A stretch of DNA of 33,308 nucleotides from contig RPGQ01000020.1 of NCBI GenBank assembly GCA_004193595.1, positions 1 through 33,308 on the forward strand, in the 5' to 3' direction. The notes under the pieces are model-generated. The model saw only the letters and a list, made by a program, of their open reading frames with translations. It was not told the DNA's origin and did not search any database. Position numbers and translations under genes: made by a program. The DNA is from Desulfobacteraceae bacterium Eth-SRB2 (GTDB lineage Bacteria; Desulfobacterota; Desulfobacteria; Desulfobacterales; UBA11574). How positions within the stretch are numbered: position 1 is the stretch's first letter; each line of letters opens with the position of its first letter. Shown here one piece after another: positions 1-7,326 of this stretch.

Positions 1-2
1 AT

Positions 3-2408
3 TACCCCTTGGCCGCACACCTTTACAAAACTTGTATCGCAATTCCTCAAAACGAAATATACCGGCATTTAGCTCAACCATTTTCAAATTATAACCCAAA
101 AAGTCTTTATTCATTAATGACAATGCCTTTTTGTTCTGTTGTTACAACCAATTACGATTTTTCTTTGCACGATGCGTATGCCGCACTTTACGAAATTCAA
201 AATGAATCTGGTTTAACGCTTTCGGCCCCTCAATATGTTGAACTCGGCGACCCAGCAATGAGACAAGCCATATATTGGAAAAAATTTTTTATTGCGAGGA
301 TACACGGAAGGGCTGAAGTTCCGGAAACAATTGTAATAGACACAGATGATTATAAGAAGCTTGAACAAGACGATAATTATCAAGACTTTTTGTTCAATAT
401 TTTAACTCGGTATCGATGTCTATTTATCGGTTATTCTTTTGTTGACCCAGCCATAAAAAAAATATTCGAACTGATAGAGAGGAAGGTACCCTCACCATAT
501 AAAAAATTGCACCTGGCATTAGTCCCATCTGGTAGTGCCAAAAAACTAATAACTAAGCTTGCGCAGTATAATATCGAGACACTGATATACGATCAAACTC
601 AAAGCCATAGAGTTTTATGGGATGCTATCAAAAAGGCACAAAAGAAACTCAGAACCATACCTCGGGTGGCTCCAGATCGAATTGAATCTATTCCAGGTCT
701 TAAAAGATTCGTTGCAAGCACTTATGCGAGGCTGAAAGTTGGGGGAACTCCAGAGCCCCTATTTGAGATAGTTATTGAAGGCATCGTTGCTCAATCAATA
801 AACGATAGCGCGTCTGCGGGTTCAGATATGAAATCATTAGTTAAAGAGGTTAAGAATCTCATTGGATTACCAGATGAACAACTCAAATTTTTAGTAACGA
901 AAGCAGTTGATGGGTTAATCAACAAGAATCTATGCATTAAGAATGATAATAATCTCGAATGTATTTCTGGCAGGGAGAATGAATTCAATCTATCAATGAA
1001 AACATTGATTGATGGGGTCTGCAACAGGTTGAAAGTAAGAGAAGGAATTGATGCAACTCAAAGCCATAAAGAAATAATCGACAAAATTCTAAACAAGCTA
1101 TTCTTATCTCGAGGATGGGATTTAGGAGCTCATTTCGCAGGTAGGCGTGCTTCGGATACTTTCGATGCATGGGATCAAATTCAACGCCAAATATTTCAAC
1201 AAGCTAAAGGAAATTCAAAAAATGCCACTGAGGTCTCAAATGCCATATTTAATTTAATTAAACATCCAGAAAACAAAGAAGCTGAATTCTTGGCAGACAT
1301 CGGAAGGGTTTCTTTTGGTATTGAGCTTGCGATGAACAACGCACAATCATTTGCGGCCAAAAATTTTATGTTGCCCAAAACTTTATACTTGGACTCAAAT
1401 GTTTTGATGCCTGCAATAGTTAATGGACATCCCTATAGTCCGGCATATAGGGATGCGATTAAAAGACTACAAATTTCCGCCACATCCACAGGAAACAGGG
1501 TGAAACTGTTTATATCTAATGATTTTCTTAATGAAATAATAAATCATCGAAGGCTCGCTATTGAGCAGATTAAAAGTTCGGGGTTAGAAAATCCAGAAAA
1601 ACTCAAACGACATATTCTTTTGTTTGGTGCAGCAGGAACTAACGTGTTTATAGGTGCATATGCAAGTTGGGTCGGCAGGAAAAAAGAAAAAATTTCTTTT
1701 AAGGAATTTTTAGCAGAAGTCGCCCCCTATATAAACGAAAATCGCCTGTCTATATATTTAGATCAACAAGGTATAAAAACAATCGAATATTCCTTTCAAG
1801 ATCGCGAAGAGAATCAACTATATAATCAAATTAAAAGTAATTTGCGTGAGGCATACGAAAACTTTGTAGAAGAACGCTCCTATAAGATGGAAAAAACTAA
1901 AGCCACGATCTTAATTGATCACGAAGCCGCCCAACTTACTCGATTAGTCTTGGACATGGAATTGGGTAGAAGCCCAATATTTGTAACCGCTGACACACGT
2001 CTAATGTCCTTGTGCCATGGTCCTGTCCTGGGAAAATGCGTGAATTCAATTATGTCTCACTTAGGTTTTGTCCAAATGATTGATCTCGTCCTGGGTCTGG
2101 ATACCGATCGAAAAAACTTATCACGATTGGTGTGGAGCATAGGATATACTGATGAAGGTGCATCAATTAGGAATTACCTGATTGATTTAGCCTTGCAACA
2201 ATATGATGATGCAATGACACGAGCGATGTGGGAAGTTATTGATGATATATCGGAAAAAACATCTGCGAAAGCTAAGGAAGATAAAATCAATTTCTTTTCT
2301 GTGGATGCGAATGAAAAGGCCCGCACAGCAGCGTTTTTTGATCGTGTTGAAGAGGGGTTTTTCGAAAATATGGTTGAAGTAATAAGAAAAAGGGAACGCA
2401 ATTCGTGA
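3..2408 (+). CDS. SIR2-like / PIN-like two-domain protein, 5' end outside window
   Basis: The frame is open from base 3 with no convincing start, so the N-terminus lies outside the window; the visible part is about 800 residues. Near residue 44 is VVTTNYD, near residue 99 an HG pair, and near 139 FIGYSFVDP. These are hallmarks of SIR2-like (SIR2_2) domains, many of which are NAD-degrading effectors of phage defence. A second block begins near residue 457 with LYLDSNVLMPAIV (Asp462) and has VTADTRLMS near 660 (Asp662). This Asp spacing looks like a PIN-type metal-dependent RNase. The middle region (about 220-450) is unrecognised. Neighbours are cassettes and mobile remnants, which fits a defence role by association. 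Both domain calls come from motifs; NADase and RNase activity are inference. The mid-to-C-terminal part might instead be a sensor or adaptor. Confidence 0.75.
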   Translation, partial: YPLAAHLYKTCIAIPQNEIYRHLAQPFSNYNPKSLYSLMTMPFCSVVTTNYDFSLHDAYAALYEIQNESGLTLSAPQYVELGDPAMRQAIYWKKFFIARIHGRAEVPETIVIDTDDYKKLEQDDNYQDFLFNILTRYRCLFIGYSFVDPAIKKIFELIERKVPSPYKKLHLALVPSGSAKKLITKLAQYNIETLIYDQTQSHRVLWDAIKKAQKKLRTIPRVAPDRIESIPGLKRFVASTYARLKVGGTPEPLFEIVIEGIVAQSINDSASAGSDMKSLVKEVKNLIGLPDEQLKFLVTKAVDGLINKNLCIKNDNNLECISGRENEFNLSMKTLIDGVCNRLKVREGIDATQSHKEIIDKILNKLFLSRGWDLGAHFAGRRASDTFDAWDQIQRQIFQQAKGNSKNATEVSNAIFNLIKHPENKEAEFLADIGRVSFGIELAMNNAQSFAAKNFMLPKTLYLDSNVLMPAIVNGHPYSPAYRDAIKRLQISATSTGNRVKLFISNDFLNEIINHRRLAIEQIKSSGLENPEKLKRHILLFGAAGTNVFIGAYASWVGRKKEKISFKEFLAEVAPYINENRLSIYLDQQGIKTIEYSFQDREENQLYNQIKSNLREAYENFVEERSYKMEKTKATILIDHEAAQLTRLVLDMELGRSPIFVTADTRLMSLCHGPVLGKCVNSIMSHLGFVQMIDLVLGLDTDRKNLSRLVWSIGYTDEGASIRNYLIDLALQQYDDAMTRAMWEVIDDISEKTSAKAKEDKINFFSVDANEKARTAAFFDRVEEGFFENMVEVIRKRERNS

Positions 2409-2867
2409 AAAGGGAGGTACATTCTTCACTCTCATAGTTGTTCATGAGGGTGCTATTAACTTTGAAACTAAAGAACGTCTATAGTGTGCGGATGCGAAGA
2501 GAATGCTTTAGTAACAACACCGAACATCTATATGGCCTTAGCTTGTCAAGAAAAAACTTCTCCTATAGATCGGAAGATGCATAAAAAAAACCAATTTTCG
2601 TCTTAACCCATGAAGTCTTGACAAGTGACGCGTTAGTTCTGGCTTGCGTTTTCAACCGCGAGTGTCAGCGCTTAACGCGTCTGCACCAAACATCTATAGA
2701 AATTAACTGATTTATCAAAGAGTTCTTTGACATACAGCGTGTTGCCATTCGGCAGCTTCAGAATAAATTTTGTACCCTTATCCCGGCGCAATCAAAGGAA
2801 TCGGCTTGGATTCAATGGATCCATCCAGTTAGGGCGCCACTCGAGTAAGGGGCAGAACACTGAACGG

Positions 2868-3046
2868 TTATGTTGCCAGTTTAGTTATGTTGCAAGTATT
2901 TTGATATACTTCCTGTCATTTACTTCTCGTAATTTTTTAAGAAATTTATATCTTCTTTGAATTTTATTCTTATACTTCTGATGCTAAAAAATAATACTAA
3001 GCTTTTTTGCTTCGCAATCAGATAGTTAGGAAAACTCGCAACATAA
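2868..3046. repeat. Short element with TTATGTTGC inverted ends, copy A
   Basis: The left end reads TTATGTTGCCAGTTT (2868-2882), followed 17 bases later by a second half-site, TTATGTTGCAAGTATT (2885-2900). The right end is AAAACTCGCAACATAA (3031-3046), the reverse complement of TTATGTTGCGAGTTTT. The interior is non-coding and differs from copy B. Paired half-sites suggest binding sites of a recombinase or transposase, but no such gene is present. It is best described as a deleted or non-autonomous element. Confidence 0.55.
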
Positions 3047-3334
3047 CATTCTTTAACACATTGATTTTATACTTGATTTATGCAATTATCTATCGTAAGT
3101 TAAATAACCTTGAGTGAGAGAAAAGTAGTTTCAGTACTTATCAACCACTATAGGCATTGATTAAAAACATAGTAAACAAGAAGGCATGAACTATTTAGAA
3201 AATATAGAGCTTGGGCATCTGACGTTATATGGAGCACATGTATCGACGAGTGTTCGCTATCGCAAGATTACTATCGAGTGTTATACATGAATCCAGTTCA
3301 AGTTAGATAGACAGGTACGCCCTTCTCTGTTTTA

Positions 3335-3465
3335 TTATGTTGCCAGTTTTTTTCAATGAAGATGAAACTATGTGTAACCTGTTGTTATATATGACAATTA
3401 AGAAATACCTGAAAGTCATTCAAAAAGTCTGTTATTTCGTACGGTTAGGAAAACTCGCAACATAA
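3335..3465. repeat. Short element with TTATGTTGC inverted ends, copy B
   Basis: The left end TTATGTTGCCAGTTTT (3335-3350) and right end AAAACTCGCAACATAA (3450-3465) match those of copy A at 2868-3046. The right ends of both copies share a longer identical stretch beginning GTTAGGAAAACTCGCAAC. The interior is unrelated and non-coding. Two copies with conserved ends and different middles within 600 bases point to a mobile-element family acting here. Confidence 0.55.
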
Positions 3466-3651
3466 GGGTCAAACCTTGATTATTGATTAAAATTGATTGA
3501 CACTTCTTATAGATGTTGCTAATAGTTCAATATTGACAGACCATTACCCATAGAATTTAAGGGCGCCTTGAAGCACATTTTACCCAGCGGGAACGACCAC
3601 CGTGATATCTTTTTAGGGGATGATGACCATTTTATAGGGATTTAATTATCT

Positions 3652-3730
3652 GCCGCGAAGCGGCTTACTTAAACCTCCGCATTCACAGGACGCTCATAAA
3701 CTTACGCCTGTGATTCAAGCGGTTAGGTTG
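3652..3730 (+). repeat. Remnant of an upstream attC site ending at the first cassette boundary
   Basis: A GCCGC-GAA-GCGGC hairpin (3652-3664) and a CACAGG/CCTGTG hairpin (around 3685-3713) precede CAAGCG followed by GTTAGGT. GTTAGGT fits the GTTRRRY core of integron recombination sites, with the crossover expected between G3722 and T3723. The site is degenerate; the main support is that the following bases complement the R'' box of the next attC (4181-4189). Confidence 0.45.
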
Positions 3731-3736
3731 AAGATA

Positions 3737-4171
3737 ATGAAAATTAATAAAATACATACATTGCTCTTTATTCTAGTGACAATAACTTGTGTAACTCGCC
3801 TGAATGCCTATGAAATACAAATTGAAAAGGGTCCCGCTCTTGATGCAGGACCAAATACTTTCTTATTTGAGAATCCAATCCCTCCTGAAGAAAATGAAGC
3901 TTTAATGTCTTGGTTGGGTGGTGCAGAAAAAATTAAAAGAATATTAATCGGTACACCATACGCTAATAAAAATCAGATCGCACTTACTAAGGAGTATGTA
4001 CAAAATCGTTTTGAAAAGTCTATTTGTATAAATTCCCAAAAGGATGCTTGGCATTATGCTCCATTTACAATGGGTACTATTTATCTTTGTAATGGCAGTA
4101 AGATAAATTTCAATATGTATCTTTCAGGGATATCTGTAGGTGATAATTTATTTGCCTTAATAAATGATTGA
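3737..4171 (+). CDS. Secreted small hypothetical protein in a gene cassette
   Basis: I do not recognise this 144-residue protein. The ATG at 3737 is preferred to a GTG 27 bases upstream because it gives a clean signal peptide: MKIN, then a hydrophobic run (LLFILVTITCV), then LNA before YEIQIEKG. The mature part, about 120 residues, has two Cys (near residues 99 and 118), which could form a disulfide outside the cytoplasm. The gene fills a 523-bp unit from 3723 to 4245 that ends in a well-formed attC, so it reads as an integron cassette gene. The stop codon lies 10 bases before the attC, as is usual for cassettes. Function is unknown; secretion is predicted from sequence. Confidence 0.7.
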   Translation: MKINKIHTLLFILVTITCVTRLNAYEIQIEKGPALDAGPNTFLFENPIPPEENEALMSWLGGAEKIKRILIGTPYANKNQIALTKEYVQNRFEKSICINSQKDAWHYAPFTMGTIYLCNGSKINFNMYLSGISVGDNLFALIND

Positions 4172-4180
4172 TCTTATTAA

Positions 4181-4245
4181 CAACCTAACATCGAGCTTGA
4201 CAAGGAAGCGCGGAAAAAACGCCCGCGCTTCTGTCAGCCCAGGCG
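4181..4245 (+). repeat. Integron attC recombination site
   Basis: The site starts with CAACCTAAC, whose core ACCTAAC fits RYYYAAC, and ends at AGGCG with the crossover expected between G4245 and T4246. CAACCTAAC is the exact reverse complement of GTTAGGTTG at 3722-3730, as expected if bases 3723-4245 are one cassette whose circular form rebuilds the site. The arms TGACA-AG-GAAGCGCGG and CCGCGCTTC-TGTCA form a 14-bp stem with two extrahelical bases on one side and a short A-rich loop. Bulged bases in one arm are characteristic of attC folding. Confidence 0.8.
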
Positions 4246-4272
4246 TTATAAAAAAAATGAAATGGAGAATTA

Positions 4273-4485
4273 ATGGATCCTGAAAAAATAATTGTTGGAT
4301 TGTCAAAAGAATTAACTTCCACATTGAAAGCAATGTCGAAAGCCAAGGATGTTAATGAAAAAGAAGTTCATAGTCGAATTGTGAAGAATTTATGCGAATC
4401 TTTGGGTGTCTTTTTTGATTTGGCAAGCGAAATGATGCCTTTTGATTTTGATGGTGATTCAGATAAAGAAGAAATCCCTTTTTGA
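4273..4485 (+). CDS. Small acidic hypothetical cassette protein
   Basis: This 70-residue protein starts at an ATG preceded by GGAGAA seven bases upstream, a good ribosome site. It is helical and strongly acidic at its end (DFDGDSDKEEIPF) and has no membrane segment or signal peptide. No family is recognised. It lies just after the attC boundary at 4245/4246, in what would be the second cassette, with only about 27 bases between boundary and start. That spacing is typical of integron cassette genes. A role as a small antitoxin or inhibitor would be a guess; nothing in the sequence fixes a function. Confidence 0.55.
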   Translation: MDPEKIIVGLSKELTSTLKAMSKAKDVNEKEVHSRIVKNLCESLGVFFDLASEMMPFDFDGDSDKEEIPF

Positions 4486-4540
4486 GGGTACGTGCGTGCA
4501 GTTGAAATGCCGCAAACAAAATGCCTGCTGCGAACCAGTC

Positions 4541-4620
4541 GGTTGAGCTGACCGGGTGTTATATCGCGGCTATCGGGAATTTGGTTCAAATTTGGCCTGC
4601 CCGTTGCCGGCCAGCTCACC
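4541..4620. repeat. Imperfect inverted repeat at a probable cassette boundary
   Basis: GGTTGAGCTGACCGG (4541-4555) pairs with CCGGCCAGCTCACC (4607-4620) with one bulge and one mismatch. GTTATAT at 4558-4564 lies just inside the left arm and resembles the GTTATAA junction at 4245. It may be a decayed attC or a structure between cassettes; no R'' box complementary to the cassette start was found, so the boundary is tentative. Confidence 0.35.
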
Positions 4621-4653
4621 TTATCGTTCGGCCTCAGGAATACCACAAACATG

Positions 4654-4683
4654 TTGACATAAGGCACACGTTGTGTCTATATG
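4654..4683 (+). promoter_or_regulatory. Promoter of the toxin-antitoxin pair with internal dyad
   Basis: A consensus -35 TTGACA (4654-4659) is followed after 18 bases by TATATG (4678-4683). Transcription would start near 4690, at the ATG of the toxin gene, implying a leaderless message. The spacer contains ACAC-GTT-GTGT (4666-4676), a small dyad suited to binding by a ribbon-helix-helix antitoxin. Toxin-antitoxin cassettes usually carry their own promoter. Confidence 0.5.
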
Positions 4684-4689
4684 GGTATC

Positions 4690-4974
4690 ATGGCATTGGA
4701 TTATTACAGATGGAACTTTGAAAAGAATCTAAAACTTAAATCTGAATGCGGTATAAGTTTCGAACAGATTGTCATGCACATTGAGCGGGGGGATATTCTT
4801 GACGTTGTTCGACACCCTAATCAAGAGGAATATCCATATCAACAGATAATTGTTGTTGAAATAGACAATTACGCCTATCTTGTTCCATTTGTCGAAGATG
4901 AAAACGGAAAATTTTTAAAAACGATAATCCCAAGTCGTAAAGCAACGCGGGATTATCTTGGAGGAAAAGAATGA
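4690..4974 (+). CDS. BrnT-like toxin of a type II toxin-antitoxin pair
   Basis: The 94-residue protein starts with a YYRWNFEKNLKLK segment, then GISFEQIV, DVVRHPNQEEYP and a C-terminal FLKTIIPSRKATRDYLGG. This order (W-N-x-x-K-N, an S-F-E motif, then an I-P-S-R-K end) matches small BrnT-like toxins, which act as ribonucleases in the best-studied case. The ATG at 4690 is chosen over one at 4681 because the promoter would place the transcript start there; neither has a strong ribosome site. The stop overlaps the antitoxin start in ATGA, so the two are translationally coupled. The toxin-first order is the BrnTA order. Toxicity itself is inferred from the family. Confidence 0.75.
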   Translation: MALDYYRWNFEKNLKLKSECGISFEQIVMHIERGDILDVVRHPNQEEYPYQQIIVVEIDNYAYLVPFVEDENGKFLKTIIPSRKATRDYLGGKE

Positions 4975-5279
4975 ACACGATAAAACTAAATAAAGATGAA
5001 CAAGATATACTTGACTCTTTTGAGCGCGGAGAATGGAAGTCGGTTCCAAACCTTAAAGCTGAAATAAAAAAACACCAAGAGTATGCTCGGAAAACGCTGA
5101 AAAAAGATAAACGCGTAAATATTCGAATATCTTCTAAGGTTCTGGAGGAGCTTCAGGCTATTGCTATTGAGAACGGTATGCCTTACCAAACTCTCATTTC
5201 AAGCGTTCTTCATCGTTATGTTACAGGACGTCTTGTTGACAAACCAAGGCCGAACAAATCATTTGAGTCTGACGGCTAA
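4971..5279 (+). CDS. CopG-like ribbon-helix-helix antitoxin
   Basis: This 102-residue protein follows the toxin with a 4-base overlap. Its N-terminal half (LDSFERGEWKSVPNLKAEI) is the toxin-facing part seen in antitoxins of this group. Residues about 45-75 contain KRVNIRISSKVLEELQAIA followed by MPYQTLISSVLHRYV, a ribbon-helix-helix DNA-binding fold of the CopG type. The antitoxin should neutralise the toxin and, with it, repress the promoter at 4654-4683. The short C-terminal tail (DKPRPNKSFESDG) is probably unstructured. Such pairs stabilise integron arrays against loss; whether this one is active is not shown. Confidence 0.75.
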   Translation: MNTIKLNKDEQDILDSFERGEWKSVPNLKAEIKKHQEYARKTLKKDKRVNIRISSKVLEELQAIAIENGMPYQTLISSVLHRYVTGRLVDKPRPNKSFESDG

Positions 5280-5387
5280 AAGCCGTATCGTCCGAGAGGA
5301 GCTACAAGCTGCCCAATAGTGGAAATGCGAACCTGTCGCTTGACATGAGTTGTTGTCCGCCGCCAAGCAGCTGCCATCAACTCAATG

Positions 5388-5450
5388 GAACTGACACCGC
5401 TCCCTACGGTCGCGGCTTCGCTTGCCTCCTTGGTGTAGCTCATCTCACGC
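5388..5450 (+). repeat. Degenerate attC-like hairpin after the toxin-antitoxin pair
   Basis: GAACTGACACC (5388-5398) pairs with GGTGTAGCTC (5432-5441) with one bulged G and one mismatch, followed by CATCTCACGCCCG. Arms with a bulged base and a GC-rich centre resemble an attC, but the GTTRRRY core is absent (CGATATA instead). A separate small hairpin, TGAGTTG/CAACTCA, lies at about 5347-5384. This may be the decayed last site of the cassette run. Confidence 0.35.
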
Positions 5451-5510
5451 CCGATATATTAAATAAAAAAACCCCTATGAAAATTATCAACCTGAAATTG
5501 ATTCGAACCA

Positions 5511-7181
5511 ATGATACCAGCCAATCATAAAAAAAATGCCGTAAACGTTGCATCCCATCTTAAAAAGATGGCCAAAATAGAGCCCTATAAAAGGGCGGTT
5601 GTTTATCCTGCGGGCAGGGATAATTATGGCAGGGTTGCATATTCTCATCTTACTTTTCTGCAAATGGATCGGGAATCCGACTGTTTGGCCCACGGGTTTG
5701 AAAAAACAGGCATCAACCGCGGGACCCGTACCATTTTGATGGTAAAACCCGGCCTGGAATTTTTTATTATCATATTTGCACTTTTCAAAACCGGAGCAGT
5801 TCCGGTTATCGTAGACCCGGGAATGGGAATATGCCGTATGGTTGACTGTTTTAGAGAAGGCCGGCCCCATGCGTTTATCGGTATCCCTGTCGCTCATATA
5901 CTTCCAACCCTTTATCCAAAATATTTCAATACGGTAAAAACATGGATAACCGTGGGCCGGCGCTGGTTTTTGAAAGGTTTTACACTCAACCGCGTGCGTC
6001 AGGTTCCCTGGAGACCCTATGTAACGGCAAAGACCGGTCGGGATGAGACGGCCGCTATCCTTTTTACCACCGGCAGCACAGGGCCGGCCAAGGGTGCGGT
6101 ATACACTCATGGAAATTTTGACGCCCAACTCCGTCATATAAAATCCCACTTGGGCATTTCATCCCATGAAATAGATCTTTCCACATTTCCGCTTTTTGCC
6201 CTTTTTTGGCCGGCCTTGGGAATAACTTCAGTGATACCGGATATGGACCCCACAAAACCTGCCCGGGTAAACCCTAAAAAGATCATCGAGGCTATTGTAA
6301 ACCAGGGGGTTACCAGCATGTTCGCTTCACCCGCCCTGTTGAATCGCGTCGGCAAATACGGCAAACAAAAACGCATAAAGCTGCCGTCTTTGAAAAGGGT
6401 AATTTCAGCCGGAGCACCGGTATCACCATCTGTTATTGAGCAGTTTGCGTCCATGTTGTGTGAAGATGCCGAGATTCATACGCCATACGGCGCCACTGAA
6501 GCGGTGCCTGTCATATCCATCTCAAGCAATGAAATCCTGTCTGAAACCAGAAAACTAAGCGAGCAGGGCTATGGTATCTGTATCGGACGTCCCATCAACG
6601 ATTTAGACGTGCGCATTATCAAAATCAGCGACGATCCCATCGACAAGTGGTCAAACCATCTCGTGGTTGAAGACAACGAAATTGGTGAGATAACGGTTAA
6701 AGGAGATCTGGTAACCCGAAACTATTTTGAAAGACCCGCAGCAGATGAACTTGCCAAAATTAAAGACGGCAATACGGTATGGCATCGGATGGGTGATCTC
6801 GGATGGATGGATTCAAAGGGAAGGATATGGTTCTGCGGTCGCAAAAGCCATCGCGTGACCACTGAAAAAACGACTCTTTTTACTATCCCTTGCGAGGCGA
6901 TTTTCAATAATCATCCCCTGGTGTTTCGAAGTGCCCTTGTGGGGATAGGTCCTTTGGATCGACAAAAACCCATCATATGCATTGAACTGGAACATGGCAA
7001 AGATAAGGTTAATAAAAAGGAAATTAAAAAAGAACTTGTTGAACTTGCACAGCAAAACCAATTGACAAAGGACATTAACAGCATATTGTTTTGCAAGTCT
7101 TTTCCGGTAGACATCCGTCACAATTCAAAGATTTTCCGTGAAAAACTGGCAATATGGGCAGAAAAAAAACAAGTTAAATAG
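5511..7181 (+). CDS. oleC: OleC, acyl-CoA-synthetase-like enzyme of olefin synthesis
   Basis: This 556-residue member of the adenylate-forming family has AILFTTGSTGPAKGAVYTH (about 182-200, the ATP-binding loop), YGATEAVPV (326-334) and GRKSHRVTT in the C-terminal hinge. The N-terminus (NVASHLKKMA, VVYPAGRD, VAYSHLTF) and the replacement of normal CoA-ligase features are typical of OleC. In known systems OleC converts 2-alkyl-3-hydroxyalkanoates to beta-lactones with ATP, and OleB decarboxylates these to long-chain cis-olefins. OleD follows 145 bases downstream. oleA and oleB, usually upstream, are missing; degenerate cassette DNA lies there instead. No strong ribosome site precedes 5511. If oleA is absent from the genome the pathway may be broken or incomplete. 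Confidence 0.85.
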   Translation: MIPANHKKNAVNVASHLKKMAKIEPYKRAVVYPAGRDNYGRVAYSHLTFLQMDRESDCLAHGFEKTGINRGTRTILMVKPGLEFFIIIFALFKTGAVPVIVDPGMGICRMVDCFREGRPHAFIGIPVAHILPTLYPKYFNTVKTWITVGRRWFLKGFTLNRVRQVPWRPYVTAKTGRDETAAILFTTGSTGPAKGAVYTHGNFDAQLRHIKSHLGISSHEIDLSTFPLFALFWPALGITSVIPDMDPTKPARVNPKKIIEAIVNQGVTSMFASPALLNRVGKYGKQKRIKLPSLKRVISAGAPVSPSVIEQFASMLCEDAEIHTPYGATEAVPVISISSNEILSETRKLSEQGYGICIGRPINDLDVRIIKISDDPIDKWSNHLVVEDNEIGEITVKGDLVTRNYFERPAADELAKIKDGNTVWHRMGDLGWMDSKGRIWFCGRKSHRVTTEKTTLFTIPCEAIFNNHPLVFRSALVGIGPLDRQKPIICIELEHGKDKVNKKEIKKELVELAQQNQLTKDINSILFCKSFPVDIRHNSKIFREKLAIWAEKKQVK

Positions 7182-7295
7182 GACGCAGATTTTCGCAGAC
7201 CCGCCTGCCATGCGAGGCACAAGCGGGCAGGTATACACAGATAATATTATTATTTATAATTTAAAAAACTTTTTAATCTGTGTTCATCTGTGTCC
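7181..7295. repeat. Interspersed inverted-repeat element between oleC and oleD
   Basis: The left end GGACGCAGATTTTCGCAGA (from 7181) is an imperfect match to the reverse complement of the right end AATCTGTGTTCATCTGTGTCC region (7275-7295), sharing the pattern GGAC-CAGAT-C-CAGA. An inner GCCTGCC/GGCAGG hairpin sits at about 7204-7231. It begins at the last base of the oleC stop codon. Repeats with this wording are common between genes of many environmental bacteria; it is non-coding. Confidence 0.5.
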
Positions 7296-7326
7296 CAAAA
7301 AATGAAATTCCCATACTATTAAATTA

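Larger units (their letters stand above)
2409..3722. other. 1.3 kb region without a supported gene
   Basis: No reading frame here has both a start with a ribosome site and a recognisable product. The stretch is AT-rich. It holds an inverted repeat (ACGCGTTAG at 2628-2636 against CTTAACGCGT at 2671-2680), two elements with shared inverted ends (2868-3046 and 3335-3465), and a GCCGC-GAA-GCGGC hairpin at 3652-3664. It looks like debris of mobile elements and cassettes between the defence-like gene and the cassette run. A minus-strand frame near 2690-2800 could be the tail of a lost gene, but nothing identifies it. Confidence 0.6.

Noticed and set aside
2440..2585. Short basic frame after the SIR2-like gene
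   Set aside because: GGGAGG near 2411 is not followed by a suitable start at normal spacing and the product is unrecognisable.
2690..2810. Minus-strand fragment reading KFILKLPNGNTLYVKEL
   Set aside because: Looks protein-like but is about 37 codons, lacks a start signal and could not be identified; possibly a remnant.
2727..2960. 77-codon plus-strand frame with hydrophobic end
   Set aside because: No ribosome site, no family resemblance, and it runs across the inverted-end element at 2868, so it is probably chance.
5487..6149. 220-codon minus-strand frame
   Set aside because: It is antisense to the start of oleC.
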